Positions 1 to 5,827 of a stretch of 9,930 nt of DNA are shown piece after piece. Positions within the stretch are counted from its first letter, which is position 1. Every line of letters starts with the position of its first letter. The notes beneath the pieces are model-generated. The model saw nothing but the letters and a program-made list of their open reading frames with translations. It did not search any database and was not told the origin of the DNA. This stretch comes from Nitrosopumilaceae archaeon (GTDB taxonomy: Archaea; Thermoproteota; Nitrososphaeria; Nitrososphaerales; Nitrosopumilaceae). The stretch is from the NCBI GenBank assembly GCA_030697975.1, contig JAUYOQ010000040.1, positions 1-9,930 of the forward strand, in the 5' to 3' direction. The position numbers were made by a program, and so were the translations under genes.

Positions 1-389
1 TAACCAAAGAAGTAAGTGTAATTCCATTTTCAAAAAAAGTAATAGAATCTTATCATAATTTATTGGAAGATATTCATTTAATATTTCACAATGTGATTAA
101 TTCCCGTTTGTTTATAGTACAAAGAAATGTCAATGGTATGCTTCCGTATCGTGATGATCATTTCAGTAAAAAATTAGACGAAACTAAAAAAACAATGTTG
201 AATGAAATGTGGAAGAAATTTGAAGAAAAACATCCACCTATAACTTCAAAATGGGAAGGAGAAATCGCCGTACAGGCAAAATATGCACCTTGGTATCAAT
301 ATCTTGATGATTACTATTCAAAACCTTTGTTTCAGATGTTAGATGATAATATCACAAAATCTAGTAAAACCCCGAATTTGAACAACTAG
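1..389 (+). CDS. Hypothetical protein, C-terminal fragment (5' end outside window)
   Basis: The reading frame is open from base 3 to the TAG at 387-389, giving about 128 residues with no stop before the left edge. The first possible start inside the window is a TTG at 63, but the frame continues upstream of it, so this is most simply the 3' part of a longer gene. The visible protein is soluble, charged and aromatic-rich (for example WKKFEEKHPP and YAPWYQYLDDYY), with no membrane segment, cysteine motif or catalytic signature I recognise. It is more AT-rich, by eye, than the tfb gene that follows, and its codons favour A/T third positions. No function is proposed. It could also be a lineage-specific gene starting at the TTG. 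Confidence 0.55.
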   Translation, partial: TKEVSVIPFSKKVIESYHNLLEDIHLIFHNVINSRLFIVQRNVNGMLPYRDDHFSKKLDETKKTMLNEMWKKFEEKHPPITSKWEGEIAVQAKYAPWYQYLDDYYSKPLFQMLDDNITKSSKTPNLNN

Positions 390-464
390 AATTATTCAAT
401 TACAAACCCCATCTTTTGAGCTGAAGTGAATGTAGACAACTTTATTAGCAATAAAACCAAAATC

Positions 465-472
465 CATAAATA
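465..472 (+). promoter_or_regulatory. TATA-like box of tfb
   Basis: The sequence CATAAATA, preceded by an A-rich stretch that could act as a BRE, is centred about 39 nt before the tfb ATG. That predicts a leader of roughly 12 nt containing a purine-rich GAGGG at about 489-493. The match to an archaeal TATA box is only fair. Confidence 0.4.
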
Positions 473-506
473 CAAGAATTAATCGGCTGAGGGAATTTGT
501 GATAAA

Positions 507-1418
507 ATGGTAAAAAATTTAACAAAAAAGAACAAGTGTCCTAGATGTGGTCAAGGCTCTCTTGTAACTGACACAAACACTGGAGAAAATTTTTGCGGAA
601 AATGCGGATTTGTTGTATCAGATCAAGCACTAGAGGCAGGACCTGAGTGGAGAGCGTTTTCAAAAGAAGAGCATGACGGAAGGAGCAGGACAGGTGTTCC
701 AACATCGCTTGCAATGCATGATATGGGACTAGCTACAATCATTGGCCCAGCAGACAGAGATGCAACTGGAAAACCATTATCATCTTCGATGCGAAGTACA
801 ATTGAGCGACTAAGAACATGGGACAGTCGAAGCCAGGTTCATGAGCCAATTGACAGAAACTTTAGGCAGGCATTTTCTGAGCTTGACAGACTAAAAGACA
901 AGCTTGGAGTAGGAGACGCAGTAATTGAAAAGGCAGCCTACATTTACAGAAAGGCCCTAGAAAAAGGACTGGTGCGTGGCCGCTCAATTTCTGCGCTAAT
1001 TGCCTCTGCGCTTTATGCGGCATGTCGTGATACTGAAACGCCAAGGACTCTAAAAGACATCGGACTAGCAAGCAATATCAAAAGAAAAGACATTGCAAGA
1101 TGCTACAGACTGCTTCTACGAGAGCTAGGCCTCAAGATGCCTGTAGTTGACCCAATACAATGTATTGCAAGAATTGCAAGCAAGGCAGACTTGTCAGAAA
1201 AAACAAAACGAGAGGCTGCAAGGATTTTACGCAACGCAGAAGAGCAAAAAATCTCGGCAGGAAAGGATCCAATGGGGCTTGCAGCAGCTGCACTCTATGT
1301 GGCATGTGTAACAAATGGTGAAAACAAGACACAAAGAGACGTAGCAGAAGCAGCAGGCGTTACTGAGGTAACTATACGAAACCGCTACAAGGGCCTAAAG
1401 CAGGCCTTAGACCTTTAA
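507..1418 (+). CDS. tfb: Transcription initiation factor IIB (TFB)
   Basis: This is the archaeal TFIIB homologue, which binds the TBP-TATA complex and the BRE and recruits RNA polymerase. At 303 residues it has normal family length and all parts are visible. The N-terminal zinc ribbon uses C11, C14, C30 and C33. A B-reader/linker region follows at about residues 47-80 (EWRAF, then GRSRTGVPTSL). Two cyclin-like repeats carry the TFIIB signatures at residues 158-173 (GRSISALIASALYAAC) and 252-267 (GKDPMGLAAAALYVAC). The second repeat ends in a helix-turn-helix around residues 275-295, which in this family contacts the BRE. The start ATG lies about 39 nt after a TATA-like box. The 3' end overlaps the convergent protease gene by 12 bp. 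Archaea of this group usually have several TFB paralogues, so which one this is cannot be decided here. Confidence 0.97.
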   Translation: MVKNLTKKNKCPRCGQGSLVTDTNTGENFCGKCGFVVSDQALEAGPEWRAFSKEEHDGRSRTGVPTSLAMHDMGLATIIGPADRDATGKPLSSSMRSTIERLRTWDSRSQVHEPIDRNFRQAFSELDRLKDKLGVGDAVIEKAAYIYRKALEKGLVRGRSISALIASALYAACRDTETPRTLKDIGLASNIKRKDIARCYRLLLRELGLKMPVVDPIQCIARIASKADLSEKTKREAARILRNAEEQKISAGKDPMGLAAAALYVACVTNGENKTQRDVAEAAGVTEVTIRNRYKGLKQALDL

Positions 1419-2396
1419 TTTTTCTTCTTTTCTAGAGCCAAGATAGTTTATTGCCAAAATAGCAATTGAGATAACGCCTGTTATTACAAATAAAATTTCA
1501 AGTGTAGCTATAAAAGAATGAGAAAACGCGCTTTGAACTGAAACATCATTAGTGTATGATACCAAAAAGGCATACGAGAAAATAAAATAGTTTGTTGCCC
1601 AATGAATCAAAATTGCAGGAAGCAGGCCGTATCTAAAATAAACCCAGCCAATTATTATGCCGCTTGCAGCAGCTTGAGTAATTTTTCCAACACTCCATGG
1701 ATCACCAGATATTACATGGGCAACTCCAAAAAATATTCCAACTGCCACAATTAATGGCAAAACTTTTGCATATTTTTCGATATTTAGAGTCTCAGACGGA
1801 TTCCACAATGACTTTAGGAAAAATCTACCTGATGCTTTTCTTGAATACATAAAAAAAAGCGGAACGCCAATTAACAATACTCTAAATCCAAGCTCTTCAA
1901 CAATTGCTGCCGCACTTACACCATAAAACTGAATCAGCCTGTTTTTTGGCTCTGGCGGTTGTATTGTAACATCAATGCTTTCTTGGACAAAATTGATTAT
2001 TCCTGATATTACAATTATGACTGTAAACCATTTGATAATCGTAGCCAAATAGTTTGAATCTGTTAAATTTTTTCCAAAAGACAATAATGAAGTTACTACG
2101 GACAGAAAATCCTTTTTTGGGCCAAGTATTGCAATTGAAAATAAAACAAGAAACGTGCACCAAACCACTATAAACGCGTCTCCAAGCTCAAACTCAAAAG
2201 GAATTACATAGCTTATTCCTCCTATAAAAAAATCATGGTCTTTTATTGGAAAATCAAAATTAATCTCATTTCCAATCTCTGAATTAAAGACTATAAACGC
2301 CCCAATAGGAAATGAAATAATCATCATACCAAAAATAACTGAAAGTAGCGCAGCGTACGGGATTCCAAGCACTTGCAGATTTTTTGATTTTAGCAA
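1407..2396 (-). CDS. CPBP-family intramembrane metalloprotease
   Basis: This is a 329-residue multi-pass membrane protein of the CPBP (CAAX protease and bacteriocin-processing, ABI) family, which are Rce1-like glutamate/histidine-dependent intramembrane proteases. The family motifs are in order: EExxxR at E167-E168-R172, FxxxH ending at H227, and HxxxN at H265-N269 within a membrane segment (ILIHWATN). About seven to eight hydrophobic segments are visible, beginning near residues 9-37. The start is TTG, 2 nt after the SUI1 stop codon. No ATG or GTG lies upstream in frame before a stop, and the next ATG (residue 24) would cut the first membrane segment. That spacing suggests translational coupling to the SUI1 gene. 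The substrate is unknown; roles in prenyl-protein processing or stress are family-level possibilities only. The 3' end overlaps tfb. Confidence 0.9.
   Translation of the reverse strand: MLKSKNLQVLGIPYAALLSVIFGMMIISFPIGAFIVFNSEIGNEINFDFPIKDHDFFIGGISYVIPFEFELGDAFIVVWCTFLVLFSIAILGPKKDFLSVVTSLLSFGKNLTDSNYLATIIKWFTVIIVISGIINFVQESIDVTIQPPEPKNRLIQFYGVSAAAIVEELGFRVLLIGVPLFFMYSRKASGRFFLKSLWNPSETLNIEKYAKVLPLIVAVGIFFGVAHVISGDPWSVGKITQAAASGIIIGWVYFRYGLLPAILIHWATNYFIFSYAFLVSYTNDVSVQSAFSHSFIATLEILFVITGVISIAILAINYLGSRKEEKLKV
1419..1431 (+). terminator. T-rich tract after tfb
   Basis: Immediately after the tfb TAA comes TTTTTCTTCTTTT. Archaeal RNA polymerase terminates at oligo-T on the non-template strand without needing a hairpin, so this is a plausible tfb terminator. 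It lies inside the 3' coding end of the convergent protease gene. Confidence 0.4.
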
Positions 2397-2398
2397 CT

Positions 2399-2707
2399 CT
2401 AGTGGACTTCGATTATTGACTCTGCAAAGCCAAACTTGACAAGGGTATTTTTTATTGTGTCACGATGATCCCCTTGTAAAAAGATGTACCCGTCTTTTGC
2501 TGTGCCGCCACAGGCATATTTTGATTTTAACTCCTTTAGAACAGAGTCAAGGTCGTTTAGCTTGGGATCCAAACCCTCTATCATGGTTCCCTTTTTTTTA
2601 AAACGTCTTGTTTCTAGTCTGACAATTATTTGATTAGAATCTTTGTTTAGTTCGCCACAGGCGCACAAGTCTTGAGGTAGGCCACATATATTACAAATTA
2701 CTGCCAT
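2399..2707 (-). CDS. Translation initiation factor aIF1 (SUI1 family)
   Basis: This 102-residue protein is the archaeal homologue of eIF1/SUI1, which binds the small ribosomal subunit and enforces start-codon fidelity. The N-terminus has a compact CxxC...CxC knuckle (C5, C8, C15, C17), typical of the archaeal form. The SUI1 fold follows, with recognisable family sequence RRFKKKGTMIEGLD, YACGGTAKDG and LQGDHRDTIKNTLVKFGF. I chose the ATG at 2707 rather than the one at 2734 for two reasons: MAVICNICG matches the usual family start, and a TATA-like box at 2736-2745 would place the transcription start near 2715, downstream of the upper ATG. The gene is followed after 2 nt by the CPBP protease gene, and is divergent from the Sssca1-type gene. 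Confidence 0.93.
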   Translation of the reverse strand: MAVICNICGLPQDLCACGELNKDSNQIIVRLETRRFKKKGTMIEGLDPKLNDLDSVLKELKSKYACGGTAKDGYIFLQGDHRDTIKNTLVKFGFAESIIEVH

Positions 2708-2735
2708 TAGTTCTAAAATATTTTGCATTGCCATA

Positions 2736-2745
2736 GTATTAAAGC
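2736..2745 (-). promoter_or_regulatory. TATA-like box of the aIF1-protease transcript
   Basis: On the minus strand this reads GCTTTAATAC, centred about 33 nt before the ATG at 2707, which predicts a leader of about 8 nt. It overlaps the upstream part of the divergent intergenic region and helps decide the aIF1 start codon. Confidence 0.45.
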
Positions 2746-2790
2746 CTTATCTGCAGCTTGGCAATTTTCTATCTATTTTTAGTGGTAGGT

Positions 2791-2801
2791 TTTTTTATAA
2801 A
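2791..2801 (+). promoter_or_regulatory. TATA box of the Sssca1-type gene
   Basis: The sequence TTTTTTATAAA is a strong archaeal TATA match. Its spacing predicts transcription starting at about 2818-2824, that is at or next to the tandem ATGs at 2817 and 2820, so the mRNA is probably leaderless. Confidence 0.6.
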
Positions 2802-2816
2802 AAGCAAGAATCATGT

Positions 2817-3173
2817 ATGATGTCAAACGATCTCACAAAACGGGCAGCCGAAATGTTGCTAAAGGGTGCAACATTGCTTGCAGAGCCATGCCCTTATTGT
2901 AAGGGTGTTAGGATTATGAAAGACGGCAATGCATTTTGCGTTAGCTGTGGCAGGGAGCCAAAGCCTGAAATTGAGATTGATACAGAAAAAAAACCAGAAG
3001 CCCCAGAAAAAAGTGAGATCTCCTCACAACAAGATTCTACTCTGATAACTCTTGCAAAAAAGCTAGAGTCTCTGTCAAAGGAGCTTGAAAAAGAAACTGA
3101 CTATGAAAAGCAGCAACAGATCCTAAAATCAATTAATTCACTTGTAGAGATTATAGCAAAACTGAGATCATAA
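2817..3173 (+). CDS. Sssca1 / autoantigen p27-type zinc-ribbon protein
   Basis: A 118-residue protein of the archaeal Sjogren's syndrome/scleroderma autoantigen 1 family. The N-terminal helix (about residues 5-22, KRAAEMLLKGATLL) and the zinc ribbon C25-C28...C41-C44, with context EPCPYCKG and AFCVSCGRE, are the family hallmark. The middle is a Glu/Lys/Pro-rich linker (about 48-70), and residues 75-118 form a probable coiled coil (LAKKLESLSKELEKE). The molecular function is not established; human Sssca1 has been linked to mitosis, which says little here. Tandem ATGs occur at 2817 and 2820; the TATA box position fits the second slightly better, a one-residue difference. Divergent from aIF1 and followed after 43 bp by Sec61-beta. 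Confidence 0.85.
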   Translation: MMSNDLTKRAAEMLLKGATLLAEPCPYCKGVRIMKDGNAFCVSCGREPKPEIEIDTEKKPEAPEKSEISSQQDSTLITLAKKLESLSKELEKETDYEKQQQILKSINSLVEIIAKLRS

Positions 3174-3181
3174 AAACAAGG

Positions 3182-3189
3182 TTTTTATG
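3182..3189 (+). promoter_or_regulatory. TATA-like box of the Sec61-beta-DUF2070 transcript
   Basis: TTTTTATG is centred about 32 nt before the Sec61-beta ATG, predicting a leader of about 5 nt. The same T run, 9 nt after the upstream stop codon, could also serve as a weak terminator for the Sssca1-type gene. Confidence 0.45.
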
Positions 3190-3216
3190 CCAAGTTTCTG
3201 AGTTTAAGAAATAGAC

Positions 3217-3384
3217 ATGAGCAGCAAAAAGAAAGGTGCTCCATTACCAGCATCAAGTGCAGGTCTTTTAAGATTCTTTGAAGATGAAACTAAAGGCTTC
3301 AAAGTTGATCCAAAAATAGTGGTATCTATTCCAACAGGCCTTATCGTACTTTCGTGGATACTGGATATCTTTCTTGTTCCGTGA
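3217..3384 (+). CDS. Preprotein translocase subunit Sec61-beta (SecG/Sbh1 homologue)
   Basis: A 55-residue protein, the small tail-anchored subunit of the SecYE-beta protein-conducting channel. The N-terminus (MSSKKKGAPLPASSAGLLRF) has the classic Sec61-beta form: basic residues, a PLPAS(S)AGL motif, then RFFEDETKGFKVDPKIV. One membrane helix follows at about residues 34-53 (VVSIPTGLIVLSWILDIFL), with the N-terminus expected in the cytoplasm. It ends in TGA at 3382-3384. Length and motif order match archaeal Sec61-beta closely. It has its own TATA-like box, and the DUF2070 gene begins only 8 nt after its stop codon, so the two are probably co-transcribed. Confidence 0.95.
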   Translation: MSSKKKGAPLPASSAGLLRFFEDETKGFKVDPKIVVSIPTGLIVLSWILDIFLVP

Positions 3385-3392
3385 TAAACAGC

Positions 3393-5135
3393 ATGCAAGA
3401 TTCCTACGATGATGTATCAAACATTCATCGACGATATACACTAACTCTCATCAATCCATCTTCAAGAATTCATTCACTAGCATTATCATTGATTGTTACA
3501 ACGTTGCTTGTAGCAACTGTAGTTTTTGGTTATCTTAAAAGCGATGATTTTATTGTAAGGCTAGCAGCTGTTTTGGCGATTCTTGCATCAACACAGTATC
3601 TAGACTCTTGCTATTCAAAAAACAAAGAATACTCTAAATCACTGCACATGTCCTTGTTTGGAAACATTCTATGGCTTGTCATATTACTTTCAGGGATACT
3701 AGCTGTAACGGTTTTATCAAAAAGCGAGGCATCTATATTTTATGTTATAGAAGGGATGTTTTTGTTTGCAGGATTTCGTATAGGGCTTTTTACAACGGTA
3801 TTTGGGGCAAGTATGAAAAAGGCGTGGGCTGCATGCTTTATCCAACCGCTTGCCATGTTCTTGGCACTAGTGCCTATGAATTTATGGACAAAAATTTTAG
3901 AGCCACAAACATTCTTGATTGGTTTTACTTTCCTAGGCATTGCAACTGTATGGTCGTATCTTACTGACAGGGCAGGAAAGCCTGGGGTAAAAAGCACCCA
4001 CAAGCTGGTACAGGCATATCTTGTATCAAAATCAAAAAACGATTCAAGTGAGATGGAATCATTAATGGAAGAAGTATCAAAAAAATCAAAGATTACAACT
4101 AGACAAATTAGATTGTGTTCTCAAGACAATAAAACCGATTTTAGAATGGTTATTCCAGAAATTCACCCAGGTCCGTTTCATCCAGTAGGAGGCAGCAACA
4201 TTCCATATCTAATATACAAGAACATGGGCTCTTCGGCAATGGTAATGCATGGTGTTTCTGATCATTCACTAAATTTGCCTTCACAAGAAGAAGTGGAAAG
4301 CTACCTTAGAAGCCTAACAGATTATTCTGTGCCTCAAAAAGGATTGACATGTACAGAACCAGTTACAGTTCAAATTAACAAAGGACGCGCAGTAGGATTG
4401 CTCTTTGACAAAACAGCAGTTTTGTTTTTGTCACTATCACCACATGGAATGGAAGACATTCCATCTTCAATAAAAAGCGAAATTGACCAATTTTCAAAAA
4501 ACCGAAATTTTTCCCAGGTCCTGATAGTTGATTGTCATAATGCAATGGGTGGAGAAATTTCTCAAAACAATTCTGAAGACTTGCTCAAAGCCGCAAAGTC
4601 TTGTCTTGAAACGCTGATTACAAAAGAAACTTATCCATTGGAATTTGGATATGCAAATTCTGATGCCATGAAGGTAAACTCGACAGATCTTGCCTTGGGG
4701 GGATTGGGTGTTCTATGTCTTAGCATAAACAAGAAAAAATACTTTCTTGGCTGGGCAGATGCAAATAACATGCAAAACGGAATTAGAGAATACGTTGTAA
4801 ATCATTTTACAAAAAATGGTCATGCTCTATTAGAAATCTGTACATCAGATAGCCACTATTCAGTAACTCCTGCTAGAAACAAACACGGTTACTATCAGTT
4901 TGGCGCCACATCGAAGCCTCAACAGATTGCAGATTGGTATTTAGATATTGCAAAAAACGCAGAAAAAAACATCAACACAGGATATTATGAGATCTTGGAA
5001 AATTCATCAAATGTCAAGGTAATGGGAAGTACAATCTTTCAAGACTATTCAAAGGCATTGGACCGCGCTCTAAAAATCACTCAAGTATTTGCTTTAGGAA
5101 CTATAGGCTTTTTTATTTCTACTCTGTTTCTATAA
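3393..5135 (+). CDS. DUF2070 family membrane protein
   Basis: A 580-residue predicted membrane protein of the archaeal DUF2070 family, function unknown. It has a short polar N-terminus, about six hydrophobic segments (near residues 30-47, 53-70, 90-109, 114-134, 145-162, 174-190), a large soluble domain (about 195-560) and one last membrane helix at the C-terminus (564-580). The soluble domain has conserved-looking polar motifs: EIHPGPFHPVGGSN (H258), MHGVSDHSLN (H286, D290, H291), DCHNAMGG (D380, H382, N383) and DSHYS (D486, H488). These look like metal-binding or catalytic positions, but no reaction is established. The ATG at 3393 is preferred over an upstream in-frame TTG at 3354, which lies inside the Sec61-beta gene. 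The 3' end overlaps the convergent nuclease-like gene by 17 bp. Confidence 0.88.
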   Translation: MQDSYDDVSNIHRRYTLTLINPSSRIHSLALSLIVTTLLVATVVFGYLKSDDFIVRLAAVLAILASTQYLDSCYSKNKEYSKSLHMSLFGNILWLVILLSGILAVTVLSKSEASIFYVIEGMFLFAGFRIGLFTTVFGASMKKAWAACFIQPLAMFLALVPMNLWTKILEPQTFLIGFTFLGIATVWSYLTDRAGKPGVKSTHKLVQAYLVSKSKNDSSEMESLMEEVSKKSKITTRQIRLCSQDNKTDFRMVIPEIHPGPFHPVGGSNIPYLIYKNMGSSAMVMHGVSDHSLNLPSQEEVESYLRSLTDYSVPQKGLTCTEPVTVQINKGRAVGLLFDKTAVLFLSLSPHGMEDIPSSIKSEIDQFSKNRNFSQVLIVDCHNAMGGEISQNNSEDLLKAAKSCLETLITKETYPLEFGYANSDAMKVNSTDLALGGLGVLCLSINKKKYFLGWADANNMQNGIREYVVNHFTKNGHALLEICTSDSHYSVTPARNKHGYYQFGATSKPQQIADWYLDIAKNAEKNINTGYYEILENSSNVKVMGSTIFQDYSKALDRALKITQVFALGTIGFFISTLFL

Positions 5136-5739
5136 CATTTACCTGATCTAGATTTCCATAAATCTCATCAACAAACGAGGAAAACTGCAGGATTGGGACT
5201 ATTGGAACCTTTTCTATAAAGCTCAGCTGCTCCTGATATAATGTTACTATGACAGGAACGGCCATGGCACCTCTAGTTTTTTTCACGTAATGTCTTACAC
5301 GCTGAATTTGTTTTGTCACAGTATTTCTTAGAGTCGATGGGCTTTGCCTTTTCCAGTGCTTACAGTCAACTAGAACCGCTATACCTAGTCTTATCCCGAC
5401 AACATCAATTTCCATTCTTGGCTTGGTCAGCATGAGATTTTTAATTACGCTAAAGCCTTTAGCTTCAAATATTTTGGCTACCAGCCCTTCAAAATCGCGC
5501 CAATCAAGATGAACTGCTACCTCATCAATTGTGGCACCATTTTTTATTGCAAAGATTGCAGCCTTTAATTTATCTGCAGAATCAAAATCAATTACATCGC
5601 CTTCAAATCGTCCAATTCCATTTTTTACAAAACTTTCCAGTATTTTTTTTGCCATAGCCTTGTCAGTGCCAGCTATTGCGCAAAAATCCTGGACTGATAT
5701 ACCGCCTGGAATTACTGCTCCTAGTCCTTTTATTAGCAT
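5119..5739 (-). CDS. PD-(D/E)XK nuclease-like protein with N-terminal winged helix
   Basis: A 206-residue soluble protein. The first 80 or so residues look like a small helical DNA-binding region of winged-helix type (SVQDFCAIAGTDKAMAKKILESF, quoted here only as a landmark at about residues 15-37, then a short beta pair ending in VIDFD). The second half resembles the Mrr/restriction-endonuclease-like fold: a Glu in DFEGLVAKIFEAKGF (E84), RMEIDVVG (D112) and LVDCKHW (D125 and K127), which fits the E...D...(D/E)xK pattern of a metal-dependent nuclease. The ATG at 5739 is preferred to a TTG at 5754, because the TATA-like box at 5771-5778 predicts a transcription start near 5749. No partner DNA methylase or specificity subunit is adjacent, so a repair, recombination or resolvase-like role is as likely as defence. 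Confidence 0.72.
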   Translation of the reverse strand: MLIKGLGAVIPGGISVQDFCAIAGTDKAMAKKILESFVKNGIGRFEGDVIDFDSADKLKAAIFAIKNGATIDEVAVHLDWRDFEGLVAKIFEAKGFSVIKNLMLTKPRMEIDVVGIRLGIAVLVDCKHWKRQSPSTLRNTVTKQIQRVRHYVKKTRGAMAVPVIVTLYQEQLSFIEKVPIVPILQFSSFVDEIYGNLDQVNVIETE

Positions 5740-5770
5740 GCTAGTATTCAACAACTTGACTCTAAATCAA

Positions 5771-5778
5771 TTTTATAA
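5771..5778 (-). promoter_or_regulatory. TATA-like box of the nuclease-like gene
   Basis: On the minus strand this reads TTATAAAA, centred about 35 nt before the ATG at 5739, which predicts a leader of about 9 nt. It lies back to back with the box for the solute-binding protein gene. Confidence 0.5.
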
Positions 5779-5797
5779 TAATCTATTTTCTCTAGAA

Positions 5798-5806
5798 CTT
5801 TATAAT
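5798..5806 (+). promoter_or_regulatory. TATA box of the solute-binding protein gene
   Basis: CTTTATAAT is centred 26 nt before the ATG at 5828, exactly the spacing expected for a leaderless archaeal transcript. This supports 5828 as the true start rather than the long upstream extension of the frame. Confidence 0.6.
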
Positions 5807-5827
5807 GAACATAAAAAAAGATCTTTC

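Noticed and set aside
1392..1406. GGCCT-AAAGC-AGGCC inverted repeat near the tfb stop, possibly an intrinsic terminator
   Set aside because: The stem is only 5 bp, is inside the tfb reading frame, and is 12 nt from the T-rich tract. Archaeal termination does not need a hairpin, so I report only the T tract.
2708..2734. A nine-residue N-terminal extension of aIF1
   Set aside because: The extra residues do not look like the family and would lie upstream of the transcription start predicted by the TATA-like box at 2736-2745.
3354..3392. A 13-codon extension of DUF2070 starting at TTG
   Set aside because: It lies within the Sec61-beta gene, and the ATG at 3393 gives a natural start 8 nt after that gene's stop.
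5531..5827. A 99-codon N-terminal extension of the solute-binding protein frame
   Set aside because: It overlaps the nuclease-like gene and its promoter on the other strand, would bury the signal peptide inside the protein, and lies upstream of a TATA box that is 26 nt before the ATG at 5828.
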